A program made the translations under genes and the position numbers. This document shows positions 7,372 to 15,189 of a stretch of DNA of 33,519 nt, piece by piece. The DNA comes from Flavobacteriales bacterium. Lineage in GTDB: Bacteria > Bacteroidota > Bacteroidia > Flavobacteriales_D > Parvicellaceae. The stretch is taken from NCBI GenBank assembly GCA_029243225.1, contig JAQWSL010000038.1:1-33519 (forward strand), in the 5' to 3' direction. Each line of letters starts with the position of its first letter. Within the stretch, counting starts at the first letter, position 1. The notes beneath the pieces are model-generated. The model searched no databases and was not told the DNA's origin. It saw nothing but the letters and a program-made list of their open reading frames with translations.

Positions 7372-8437
7372 AGTTGATTTTATAATCTTTGGACAAGGTC
7401 TTGCTGGGACAAGTTTAGCCCATTCTCTTGATTTTAAAAACAAGTCTTATATAATTATAGATAATTGTTCTTTGGAAACAAGTTCTTTTGCAGCAGCGGG
7501 TATTTACCATCCCATTTCTTTTAAAAGGTTATTGCTTTCATGGAAATCAAATTTATTAATCCCATTTGCTGAAAATTTTTACAAAAAAATAGAACTGAAT
7601 TTAAATTCGAAGTTTTTAAAACCACACAATCTTTTTCGAATCTTCTCATCTATTGAAGAACAAAACAATTGGCTTTCTAAAGTTGCTGATCCCATTTACA
7701 AAAACTACATATCAGAATCTAATAAAGAGCTAAACAATAATTCTATTAATTTTCCTTATGATTACGGAAAAGTTTCTAGTGCTGGTCGCTTAGATGTTTC
7801 AAAATATATTTTAGAAAGTAGAGCATACTTTCTGAAAAATAAATCGATTAGAATCGAAAACTTCGAATTTCAATCAATTAAGAGACTAAGTAATGGATTT
7901 AATTATAAAGATATTAGTTGTAATCACTTGGTGTTTTGTGAAGGACAAAACTATGTTAAAAATCCATTTTTCAACTATTTACCCAGTAAACCTAGCAAAG
8001 GAGAAACAATTGTTATTGAGTGTGATCAATTCCCCGAATTATTAATCAATAAAGGATGCTTTGTTTATCCATTGTTAAAAAATAATTTCTTAGTTGGAGC
8101 TACTTATAAGCACAATGACTTAAGCCACAAAAACACTAAAGAAGCCCGAGAAGAGTTAATTAGTAAACTTCTGAATATTGGTGATTTTAAATTCAAAATA
8201 ATTCAGCAAAAAGCAGGAGTTAGACCCACAACTTATGACAGAAGACCCATTGTTGGAAATCATCCCGAAATAAACAATATGCACATTTTGAATGGGCTAG
8301 GCAGCAAAGGAGTAATGTTTGCTCCTTACTTTTCAGATCAATTAATAGCAAACATTTATGAAGGTGAACAAATAGATTCCGAAGCTAATGTTAGGAGGTA
8401 TTCAAAGAAGCATTTTCAAGAATTGAAGAATCCTTAA
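7364..8437 (+). CDS. DAO-family FAD-dependent oxidoreductase
   Basis: This 357-residue cytoplasmic protein has an N-terminal Rossmann motif, DFIIFGQGLAGTSLAHSL (GxGLAG at residues 10-15), and an acidic residue ending the second strand (IIIDN). A C-terminal block reads AGVRPTTYDRRPIVGNHP...NGLGSKGVMFAPYFSDQL. This is the layout of the D-amino-acid/glycine oxidase (DAO) superfamily, in which the C-terminal block contacts FAD. The usual N-terminal Arg-rich segment after the first helix is replaced by SFAAAGIYHPISFKR. The substrate is unknown. It overlaps the upstream exporter by eight bases and lies 13 bases before the kinase-family gene, so the three form a probable operon. Confidence 0.85.
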   Translation: MFKVDFIIFGQGLAGTSLAHSLDFKNKSYIIIDNCSLETSSFAAAGIYHPISFKRLLLSWKSNLLIPFAENFYKKIELNLNSKFLKPHNLFRIFSSIEEQNNWLSKVADPIYKNYISESNKELNNNSINFPYDYGKVSSAGRLDVSKYILESRAYFLKNKSIRIENFEFQSIKRLSNGFNYKDISCNHLVFCEGQNYVKNPFFNYLPSKPSKGETIVIECDQFPELLINKGCFVYPLLKNNFLVGATYKHNDLSHKNTKEAREELISKLLNIGDFKFKIIQQKAGVRPTTYDRRPIVGNHPEINNMHILNGLGSKGVMFAPYFSDQLIANIYEGEQIDSEANVRRYSKKHFQELKNP

Positions 8438-8450
8438 CCTTAAATCTTTA

Positions 8451-9362
8451 ATGAGAATCTCATTCATAATAAAAGAAAATCGAAAAAGAGAAAAAGAACT
8501 AAACTCTTTGTTGGAACAAACTAAAACCCTTATTGGATTTAATGATGTTGCAATTTTTAAAACAGAATATGCAGGTCATGCTATTGATCTTGCTTCAGAA
8601 CAAGTAAAAAACAATTCAAACATTATTGTAGCCGTTGGAGGTGACGGCACATTAAACGAAGTATTAAATGGTGTTTTAAGAACACCTTATAATGAAACTA
8701 TTTTAGGATATTTTCCTTTAGGAACTGCAAATGATTTCCAAAAAACTGCTGGGGAAATTCGTTCTGTAGAGCATTTTATAAACTGTTTAAATAATATTTC
8801 AGTAAAAAAAATAAATATTGGCAAGCTTACCTGTTGTTCTTTAAATGAAAAGAACATACGTTATTTCATAAATATTGCTGATACAGGTCTCGGGGGTTTT
8901 ATAGCTAAAAGAATTGCCCAGGATTCAAAAAAATTAGGTGCTCACCTCACCTATTTTAAACACACAATAACAGGCTTTCTTAATTACAAGAAATCAAAAG
9001 TTAACGTTAAAATTGACAACCAGGAGTACAACGGGAAATTATTAAGTATTGCTGTTTGTAATGGTAAAGTGTTTGGAAGTGGCCTAATAATTTCTCCAAA
9101 TGCAAAACTAAATGACAACTTCTTTCAAGTTACATTGTTAGGTAATGTTTCTTTATGGGATTACATAAAAAACTTGAAAAACTTGAAAAAAGGAAATTTA
9201 ATTATTAATGATAACATCCATTATTATTCAGCTAAATCTATTGTTATCAACTCATCTTCTACTATTGAAACGGAAGCGGATGGAGAATATATAGGTGGAG
9301 GAAAAGTCAGTTATGAATTGTTACCCTATTCTTTAAATTTATTGGCTACAACCAAGGAATAA
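8451..9362 (+). CDS. Diacylglycerol kinase-family lipid kinase (YegS/BmrU type)
   Basis: The product is 303 residues, normal for bacterial DagK/YegS-type lipid kinases. The nucleotide-binding motif VGGDGTLNEVLNG is at residues 62-74 (G63-G-D-G-T67) and the second family motif GYFPLGTANDF at 86-96, with the expected G-T-x-N-D-F. A C-terminal beta-sandwich holds DTGLGGFIAKRI and ETEADGEYIGG. These enzymes phosphorylate diacylglycerol or related lipids with ATP at the cytoplasmic membrane face. The exact lipid is not inferable. It follows the flavoprotein gene after 13 bases and is probably the last gene of that operon, because a separate promoter precedes the next gene. Confidence 0.87.
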   Translation: MRISFIIKENRKREKELNSLLEQTKTLIGFNDVAIFKTEYAGHAIDLASEQVKNNSNIIVAVGGDGTLNEVLNGVLRTPYNETILGYFPLGTANDFQKTAGEIRSVEHFINCLNNISVKKINIGKLTCCSLNEKNIRYFINIADTGLGGFIAKRIAQDSKKLGAHLTYFKHTITGFLNYKKSKVNVKIDNQEYNGKLLSIAVCNGKVFGSGLIISPNAKLNDNFFQVTLLGNVSLWDYIKNLKNLKKGNLIINDNIHYYSAKSIVINSSSTIETEADGEYIGGGKVSYELLPYSLNLLATTKE

Positions 9363-9374
9363 CTAAATAATCAA

Positions 9375-9404
9375 TTGTCTAATAAAAAATATTGTATATT
9401 TTTG
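9375..9404 (+). promoter_or_regulatory. Bacteroidota-type promoter (TTG - TAnnTTTG)
   Basis: TTG at 9375-9377 and TATTTTTG at 9397-9404 are separated by 19 bases, matching the -33 (TTTG/TTG) and -7 (TAnnTTTG) elements known for the Bacteroidota primary sigma factor. Transcription would begin a few bases after 9404, leaving a leader of roughly 45 bases before the ATG at 9458. Confidence 0.65.
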
Positions 9405-9457
9405 AAACTATTGCTTGTTTATTCTGTATAAAGCAAATCAGAACTAAATTTTATTTA

Positions 9458-9871
9458 ATGAAAACATTTACTATTACAGCTATTTTATCCTTTTTTATTT
9501 CTTTTAATTCTTATTCTCAATGCATTAAGGGGAATTGTTATAAAGGACACGGAACTTTCCAGTGGGAGAACGGAGATATGTATATCGGCTCATGGGTTAA
9601 TGGTTTACCAAACGGTCAAGGTAAATTCATTTGGGAAAATGGAGATAATTACATGGGTGCATTTGATGATGGTAAATTAAGCGGTAAAGGTACATACAAG
9701 TGGAAAACTGGTAACTCTTACAATGGCATTTGGTCTGAGAATAAGATGAACGGAAGAGGAACATACTACTGGGCTCAAGAAGGTGCGTCTTATGAAGGTT
9801 TCTTTCAAGATGATAAGATTATTAACATTGAGACTGATGACTCTCAAGATGTTCCAGAAGGTAAAGATTAA
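9458..9871 (+). CDS. Secreted MORN-repeat protein
   Basis: This 137-residue protein has a signal peptide (MKTFTITAILSFFISFNSYS) and then four to five MORN repeats: CYKGHGTFQWENGDMYIGSW, GQGKFIWENGDNYMGAF, GKGTYKWKTGNSYNGIW and GRGTYYWAQEGASYEGFF. MORN repeats are beta-hairpins that often mediate binding to lipid or protein. The C-terminal tail is acidic (ETDDSQDVPEGKD). A TTG lies in frame upstream at 9392, but starting there would put the signal peptide 22 residues inside the protein and would overlap the promoter, so I chose ATG 9458. Its stop codon shares the palindrome TTAA with the stop of convergent comF. Function unknown. Confidence 0.85.
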   Translation: MKTFTITAILSFFISFNSYSQCIKGNCYKGHGTFQWENGDMYIGSWVNGLPNGQGKFIWENGDNYMGAFDDGKLSGKGTYKWKTGNSYNGIWSENKMNGRGTYYWAQEGASYEGFFQDDKIINIETDDSQDVPEGKD

Positions 9872-10524
9872 GCAATAGCTAAAACTGCTATACTTATTTT
9901 AACTTTTCCATACTTTCTAATTGCCTTAACACATGCCTCTATCGTAGCTCCAGTTGTTATAACATCATCAATTATGAGCACATGATTAACTTGGACCTTA
10001 CTATTACTTTTAAGAGAAAAACTATCTTTTACATTTAACCACCTTTCATACTTCTTTTGTGCTGTTTGAGATTTTCCTTTTTCACTTTTTCGTAAAATTT
10101 CTTTCACTGGAGCATTAATTATTTTAGCTACTCCTTTTGCAATATAATAGCTTTGATTGTACCCTCTTTTTCTCTTTTTATTTCTATGAATAGGAACTGG
10201 AACAATTAAATCAACCTCTTCATACTTATCATTTCTTAGAATCAATTTACCTAGCTCGATTCCCAAGACTAGACCAACAGATGATTTTCCATTGTATTTT
10301 AAAGCATGTATTAATTGTTGAATTACATCGTTATTATATTTATACAACCCAATAATAAAATTATATTCTTCTAGCCCTATTGAAATACTATTTTGAGTGT
10401 GAAAATTTGATTTTGGAAGTTCAATAAAACAAGACAAACAAATTAGGTTTTCGTTAGAAACTAAAATTGTTCCGCAACCCATACAAATCTTTGGATATAT
10501 TAAAGACAAGAAATCCTTCCACAT
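9868..10524 (-). CDS. comF: ComF-family phosphoribosyltransferase-like protein
   Basis: This 218-residue cytoplasmic protein matches ComF in length and layout. An N-terminal zinc ribbon has Cys14, Cys17, Cys29 and Cys32 (CMGC...CLSC). The segment KRGYNQSYYIAKGVA lies near 119-133, and the phosphoribosyl-diphosphate loop VLIIDDVITTGAT at 182-194. ComF proteins take part in natural DNA uptake, working with the PriA helicase on incoming single strands in species where this has been studied. Whether this organism is competent is not shown here. No other competence gene is in the window. The gene is convergent with the MORN gene (4-base overlap) and divergent from the coiled-coil gene, with 81 bases between. 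Confidence 0.9.
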   Translation of the reverse strand: MWKDFLSLIYPKICMGCGTILVSNENLICLSCFIELPKSNFHTQNSISIGLEEYNFIIGLYKYNNDVIQQLIHALKYNGKSSVGLVLGIELGKLILRNDKYEEVDLIVPVPIHRNKKRKRGYNQSYYIAKGVAKIINAPVKEILRKSEKGKSQTAQKKYERWLNVKDSFSLKSNSKVQVNHVLIIDDVITTGATIEACVKAIRKYGKVKISIAVLAIA

Positions 10525-10551
10525 TTCGTTATGAATACAAAATTACATTAG

Positions 10552-10585
10552 AAGGTAATCATAAAGCTATTTAGAATTACCTTTG
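10552..10585 (+). promoter_or_regulatory. Inverted repeat around a TACCTTTG box before the coiled-coil gene
   Basis: AAGGTAAT at 10552-10559 and ATTACCTT at 10576-10583 are exact reverse complements with 16 bases between. The right arm overlaps TACCTTTG (10578-10585), which fits the -7 consensus TAnnTTTG. No convincing -33 TTG lies at the right distance. This may be an operator overlapping a promoter for the gene at 10606. AT-rich chance pairing is possible. Confidence 0.35.
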
Positions 10586-10605
10586 AGGTATAGAATATAA
10601 TAATT

Positions 10606-11580
10606 ATGGAAAATTCAGAGCAAGCAAAAAAAAGAAACTTGTTTTACATGTTGGTTATTTTTGCTTTACTAGTAATCGTTGGTTATTTAGCTATTCAAAT
10701 TAATTCTGCAAATAAAAAAAATCATGACTTTGGTCAAAAAATAAACTTACTAAACTCTGAAAAAAATGAGTTAAACTCAATATTAGAATCTTCAGGAATA
10801 ATAAATGAACAAGACAATAAAAACTTAAGAACCAATCTACAGAACTTACTTTCAACTTATGATACCTTAAAGTTTGATAATGAAAAAATTAAGGACAGCA
10901 TCGAAAATCAGAAATTGGTAATAAACAATCTAATGCTAGAAGCTGAACAACTAGAGAATCAGAAAAAGAAAGATTGGGGAAGAATTTACAAACTCAAAAA
11001 AGAAACTGAAACACTAAGATCTATTATGAAAGGATACATTCAAACCATTGATTCTCTTAACACTGAAAACATTAATTTGACCAACTCACTAAACAAAACA
11101 AATAAAGAGCTTTCTCAAGTTCAATCAGAAAACAAAAATATTAAAGATGAAAATCAAGAACTTCAACAGACTGTTGCCTTGGGTTCAATCTTACAAACGA
11201 CCAATTTCATAGCTCAAGCGATTAGAGTTAAAGGCAACGGCAAGCAAACAGAAACTTCTCGAGCAAGTCGAACGAACATGCTAAAAGGATGTTTCACCAT
11301 TCTAGAAAATAAAATTTCATCGGCAGGAAATAAATACATCTACTTAAGAGTATTGAATCCTAACGGTAAGGTTCTTTCTCAAAATAAAAAAGAAGTTATA
11401 TCATTAGAAAATTCTGAAGAAATTGAAATTAGTGCTAAAAGAGAAATTAATTACCAAAATGAAAACACAGATGTTTGTATTTACTATGAAGTTGAAAATG
11501 CTATAGCTCCTGGTAATTATGAAGTAGAAATTTATGCTGACAATAATAAAATCGGCATAACTTCTTTTGCTTTAAAATAG
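10606..11580 (+). CDS. Membrane-anchored coiled-coil protein
   Basis: The 324-residue protein has a short polar N-terminus, one transmembrane helix at about residues 12-31 (LFYMLVIFALLVIVGYLAI), then a long coiled coil from about 35 to 195 rich in Lys, Glu, Asn and Gln heptads. The C-terminal domain, about 195-324, looks beta-rich (GNKYIYLRVLNPNGKVLSQ, DVCIYYEVENAIAPGNYEVEIYADNN). The topology suggests a short cytoplasmic tail with coiled coil and beta domain in the periplasm. Similar Bacteroidota proteins are often mislabelled as chromosome-partition proteins because of the coiled coil, and I see no ATPase motif. It probably stands alone as a transcription unit. Function unknown. Confidence 0.78.
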   Translation: MENSEQAKKRNLFYMLVIFALLVIVGYLAIQINSANKKNHDFGQKINLLNSEKNELNSILESSGIINEQDNKNLRTNLQNLLSTYDTLKFDNEKIKDSIENQKLVINNLMLEAEQLENQKKKDWGRIYKLKKETETLRSIMKGYIQTIDSLNTENINLTNSLNKTNKELSQVQSENKNIKDENQELQQTVALGSILQTTNFIAQAIRVKGNGKQTETSRASRTNMLKGCFTILENKISSAGNKYIYLRVLNPNGKVLSQNKKEVISLENSEEIEISAKREINYQNENTDVCIYYEVENAIAPGNYEVEIYADNNKIGITSFALK

Positions 11581-11583
11581 TAG

Positions 11584-11694
11584 TTATAAAATGAAAATAA
11601 GCCCAATTAAAAATATTAGAACAATTAAAAGATATTGCCAAACATCTAAAAAATAAGGATAATAATTTTCCCAAAATTCTTTAAACTTTTTCAT
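11584..11694 (-). CDS. Possible 36-residue single-pass membrane protein
   Basis: The frame encodes MKKFKEFWENYYPYFLDVW followed by a hydrophobic helix QYLLIVLIFLIGLIFIL. It reads as a plausible tail-anchored miniprotein, with a basic and aromatic N-terminus and a 17-residue membrane helix at the end. It lies entirely between the coiled-coil gene (three bases from its stop) and the beta-barrel gene (17 bases before its ATG), so it would need a promoter inside or overlapping the neighbouring gene. The frame can be extended to 11769, but that would overlap the barrel gene's signal peptide. Unverified and possibly chance. Confidence 0.35.
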   Translation of the reverse strand: MKKFKEFWENYYPYFLDVWQYLLIVLIFLIGLIFIL

Positions 11695-11711
11695 ACTAAA
11701 AATAAAATTTA

Positions 11712-12500
11712 ATGTCAAAGCTATACAAATCAATTGGTTTAATTTGTTTTTTAATTCTATCACTCTCATTTACATCTCAAAACATTGGAGACACAATAAA
11801 TATTGAAATGGGAGGGTCTAAAGTTTTAATTATCAATAAAAATATTGAGCAGGGTTGGGATTTTGAAGATGAAGAAGCTGATCTAAAAAAACGATCTCTA
11901 GGATTTGAATTCATTTTGGGCAGCAATGGATGGGTTAATTGGCCTCTTTCAAAAATTGAAAATTCTTCAAGCTATTGTATAGATTATTTAAACTCAACTA
12001 AAGTAGGTGGTGCTTTTTTATTGAAAGGAATAAGTGTGAAAAATGAAAGATTGTATTTTTTACCAGGAATTGGGTTTAGTTGGGATAATTATGTTTTTAA
12101 AAACAATGTGATGGTAGAATCTATAAACGGAAACACATCCTTTACTATAGACACACTAAATACTATTAATAAATCTAAATTACGTACAACCTATTTACAA
12201 GTTCCTTTATTGTTAGGTTTCCGATTAGGGAACATTAATAAAAACCCCTTTGGTATTCAAATTGGAATTGAAGGGGCGTATCAGTTGCAAGCAAAAACAA
12301 CTGTTAAAAGCGAAAATGGCAATACTCAAATTAACAGAACAAAAGATAATTTCAGTTTAAATCCTTATAAATTATCGGCTTTATTGCGTTTAAGCATTGG
12401 TAATTTTGGATTGTTTGGAAGCTTTTCATTAATACCCATTACTTCAAACAACTTAGACTATTTTCCAATAAGTGCTGGAATAATAATTGCTAGTTTTTAA
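11712..12500 (+). CDS. Outer-membrane beta-barrel protein (PorT-like)
   Basis: This 262-residue protein has an N-terminal signal peptide (about 1-22, ...LSLSFTSQ), a short beta segment (INIEMGGSKVLIINKN), and then alternating beta strands typical of small outer-membrane barrels in Bacteroidota: GFEFILGSNGWVNWPL, AFLLKGISVKNERLYFLPGIGFSWDNYVF, LRTTYLQVPLLLGFRLG, PFGIQIGIEGAYQLQAKT and YKLSALLRLSIGNFGLFGSFSLIP. The last residue is Phe (IIIASF), as expected for recognition by the BAM machinery. The cargo or substrate is unknown. It precedes the DUF4837 lipoprotein gene by 16 bases and is probably co-transcribed with it. Confidence 0.82.
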   Translation: MSKLYKSIGLICFLILSLSFTSQNIGDTINIEMGGSKVLIINKNIEQGWDFEDEEADLKKRSLGFEFILGSNGWVNWPLSKIENSSSYCIDYLNSTKVGGAFLLKGISVKNERLYFLPGIGFSWDNYVFKNNVMVESINGNTSFTIDTLNTINKSKLRTTYLQVPLLLGFRLGNINKNPFGIQIGIEGAYQLQAKTTVKSENGNTQINRTKDNFSLNPYKLSALLRLSIGNFGLFGSFSLIPITSNNLDYFPISAGIIIASF

Positions 12501-12516
12501 TTAAAATCGATTACAC

Positions 12517-13545
12517 ATGTTTAAACATTCCTTTATAATTGCTATTGCCTTTCTTTGTTTAGGATGCAGTGGTGATGACTTTAATCAAGACATTCTCAAG
12601 CCTGAATCAAAAAAAAATATGGGGGAATTACTAGTTGTTTTGGACAAAAAATACTGGGAGAATTCTAACATAGCATTTGCAATTAAAAATAATTTCGGAC
12701 AGCTTGTTACCTCTACACCGTTACCATATGAACCAGAATTTAATGTTGAATTTGTTGATCAAGGAGGTGTAAATAAAATAATCAAAAGACATAAAACTAT
12801 TTTAATAGTAAATATAAATCCATCGTCAAATATTAATTCGAAAGAAATACCTACACCAATTTTTGATTTATGGGCTAAAAATCAAATTGTTTACAAAATC
12901 AATGCCTCTTCAGAAAAAAATGCTATTACAATTATTAACCACCATGCCGATTCAATTAAGCTTGGTATAAATCAGTTTTACTACTCATCAATTTTATCTT
13001 TTGCAGGAGAAAATAAAAAAGCCAATGCCGTTTTAAAGGAAAATCATTCTATCGAATTGAAACTTCCAAGCAACATGCTAATTAAAAAATCTGCTTCTAA
13101 TTTTACTTGGCTAAGCAGAACAAAAATAAAAAAGGACAACAATGGCGATCACGAAATTCAGCAAGGTGTTTTGGTTTATAGTTACCCTTACGTAAATGAA
13201 AATATTTTCTCTTTAGAACACCAAATTAAACTAAGGGATTCTTTACTTAAAAAGCATGTGCACGGTACTGTTGAAAATTAATACATGACAACAAGAAAAG
13301 ATGAGCTTGCAAATAATCAATCACAAGCTCAATTAATTAACAATAAATATGTCTTTACAATAAGAGGGTTGTGGAGAGTTGAAAATGACAAGATGGGAGG
13401 GCCGTTTATTAGTGTCTCTACTCTATCAAAGGATCAAGAAAGAGTAATAACAATAGAAGGATATGTTTATGCTCCAAATTTTAAAAAAAGAGAGCTACTT
13501 AAGGAGCTAGAAGCGGTAATTCACTCTTTCGAACTTACTAATTAA
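12517..13545 (+). pseudogene. DUF4837 lipoprotein gene interrupted by an in-frame TAA
   Basis: Two same-frame segments together make one DUF4837 protein of about 342 codons. The first, 12517-13281 (254 residues), has a lipobox (IAIAFLCLGC, Cys17), then the family opening GELLVVLDKKYWEN. The second, 13285-13545 (86 residues), holds the family's C-terminal block RGLWRVENDKMGGPFISVS and TIEGYVYAPNFKKRELLKELE. Between them the frame reads GAA AAT TAA TAC ATG: one stop (13279-13281), one Tyr codon, then ATG. A single C-to-A change from TCA would explain it. Both halves otherwise look intact with no drift. Possible readings are a recent nonsense mutation, a sequencing error, readthrough, or reinitiation giving two chains. 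It follows the barrel gene by 16 bases. The function of the family is unknown. Confidence 0.8.
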
Positions 13546-14162
13546 GATGAGAAATAAATATTTCTTTGAAATGCATTTTCTTTTATTTTAGCTTCAAACG
13601 ATTGCTTATCTTTTTCATTAATTAAATCTAAATCAATCAATCTAACTTTTTTGTTTTTTAACTTGAATTGAAGATCGTTATGCCTTAAAGTAATAGTAAC
13701 AATATCGTTCCATGAAATAACCAAAAGCGCATGATTAACTAAAGTAATAGCATTATCTGTTATAACAATTTTGTAATTATTTTTCCCAATTAATAAATGA
13801 AACAAGCTTTCGATTACATACAAAAGTAAAACTACCTTAAAAAGAAACCCTACCTCAATGTAAAGAACCATAAATAAAACTATTAATAAATTAAAAACCC
13901 ATAAAACTGCTTCATAAGTGAAGCTTTTTATCCACCCTTTTTTACTTAATAAAAGCCCTGTTGTTGTTTTAATTCTAAATACAGCTAACCACCTTATCAA
14001 TCCTCTAATAATTAAAATAAACAATAAAAATACTGCAACTACATCTAACCATTTAGAAACTTGATATAGGGTGAAATCTATGTGGTAATTGAAAGATAAG
14101 AAACATAAAATACTGGTCCCTATGCTTGTAAATAATGCTATTCTAGAGTATGCTGTTATCAT
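13542..14162 (-). CDS. Membrane protein with C-terminal PH-like domain
   Basis: This is a 206-residue protein. Hydrophobic segments occupy roughly residues 5-22, 35-55 and 85-125. The last 70 residues (YKIVITDNAITLVNHALLVISWNDIVTITLRHNDLQFKLKNKKVRLIDLDL) look like the bacterial PH-like domain of the YcxB type, in which a short helix follows strands containing 'I.W..I..I....'. I start at ATG 14162, seven bases after the stop of the upstream transglycosylase gene. A start at 14219 would overlap that gene by 50 bases and add a poorly fitting N-terminus. It is probably the last gene of the long minus-strand run. Its stop shares TTAA with the convergent DUF4837 gene. Function unknown. Confidence 0.72.
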   Translation of the reverse strand: MITAYSRIALFTSIGTSILCFLSFNYHIDFTLYQVSKWLDVVAVFLLFILIIRGLIRWLAVFRIKTTTGLLLSKKGWIKSFTYEAVLWVFNLLIVLFMVLYIEVGFLFKVVLLLYVIESLFHLLIGKNNYKIVITDNAITLVNHALLVISWNDIVTITLRHNDLQFKLKNKKVRLIDLDLINEKDKQSFEAKIKENAFQRNIYFSS

Positions 14163-14169
14163 TGATAAA

Positions 14170-15111
14170 CTAAAAGGGTTGACATTCAAAAATAAAATCG
14201 CAATGATCATATATTTCATCTTGAAGGCTTAGTAAAGCTGCTATGGCTACTTGTGTGTAATTTTGTGAAGCATTTTTAAATCCGCCCCATTCATTTTGCC
14301 AAATCCAAAGAATAAGTTTTTTCCCGGACAATGGTGATTCTTGCTGCTTAAGCAAACCCTCAACATTACCAGCTCCAGCATGGTATATATGAAGCACTAA
14401 AAGTTTAAACCACAAATCATTTTCTGAATAACTAACATCTAGGCTACCTAAGATTCTTCGTGCTTCCACAATACATACAGAAGATAATAAGGATGCGGCC
14501 GCTTTTGCTGATTTATCAAAATCCTTTCTCTCATCTATTGTTTTATTTACAGTTAGCCCATGAGCTTTCGCAACAGATTTCATTAATTGAAAGGGGCCGA
14601 AAGCTCCTACGTTAGAATACTCTAGCTTCTTAGGACTTTCGATTAACAATATTGCTTGAGCATACCAAGGATCAACATTATTATCATCAAAAATATTAAC
14701 TGCCTTACTTATGCTAGGCATTGTTTTATTTACCAAATAAAAATCTCGCTTTCCAGATGTAACATAAATCTTATTATCGTCTTCTAAACAATGCAATAGA
14801 CGCAAAGAGTCTTTGTATTTTAATTTTTGTTCTGCCGTTTGGTTTGTCCACAACTCAGTATTTTCAAAACATAAAATTTCTCTTGATGAAGCAATGTTAA
14901 TGATACATGTATCAGGACCCAACTTCATTATTTTCTTCCAAAATAATGGTTGCGCTAACGTATCCCACCTTTCGGAAAACAAATCATCAACATCTACAAT
15001 TGTATAAGAGCTTGAGTCTCTATCTGAACAAATATCAAGCAATTGTGATTGTTGCCCAAGGCAAAAGACACAAGTAAAAAAAAGGCATATGACAACACAA
15101 AATCTAAACAT
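14170..15111 (-). CDS. Exported lytic transglycosylase-domain protein (SLT/family 23-like)
   Basis: This 313-residue protein has a signal peptide (MFRFCVVICLFFTCVFCLG). The C-terminal half carries the SLT fold signatures: the catalytic-type Glu158 in AILLIESPKK, then GAFGPFQLM at 169-177 (usual G-x-x-G-x-x-Q-x-M), and HIYHAGAGNVEGLL, equivalent to the usual AYNAGxG, with Asn replaced by His. It should cleave the glycan strands of peptidoglycan in the periplasm. The N-terminal 140 residues show no domain I recognise. The gene sits directly downstream of PBP1A and the aminotransferase in the same run, so synthesis and cleavage of the cell wall are encoded together. The unusual N-to-H change leaves activity uncertain. 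Confidence 0.78.
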   Translation of the reverse strand: MFRFCVVICLFFTCVFCLGQQSQLLDICSDRDSSSYTIVDVDDLFSERWDTLAQPLFWKKIMKLGPDTCIINIASSREILCFENTELWTNQTAEQKLKYKDSLRLLHCLEDDNKIYVTSGKRDFYLVNKTMPSISKAVNIFDDNNVDPWYAQAILLIESPKKLEYSNVGAFGPFQLMKSVAKAHGLTVNKTIDERKDFDKSAKAAASLLSSVCIVEARRILGSLDVSYSENDLWFKLLVLHIYHAGAGNVEGLLKQQESPLSGKKLILWIWQNEWGGFKNASQNYTQVAIAALLSLQDEIYDHCDFIFECQPF

Positions 15112-15189
15112 TTATCAAACTTAGCGAGTATTTCTATTCAAACCTCATGCTAGCTGTATTAAATCTTAATAAATAATTGTGCACAAACA

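Noticed and set aside
9392-9457. Upstream TTG start for the MORN protein adding 22 residues
   Set aside because: It overlaps the TATTTTTG promoter box, and ATG 9458 directly gives a normal signal peptide.
10606-11580. SMC or chromosome-partition protein
   Set aside because: Only a coiled coil supports it; there is no ATPase head and it has a transmembrane anchor.
11695-11769. N-terminal extension of the 36-residue frame
   Set aside because: It runs through the signal peptide of the barrel gene on the other strand and shows no sensible protein character.
14163-14219. Longer start for the PH-like membrane protein
   Set aside because: It would overlap the transglycosylase gene by 50 bases; ATG 14162 lies seven bases after that gene's stop.
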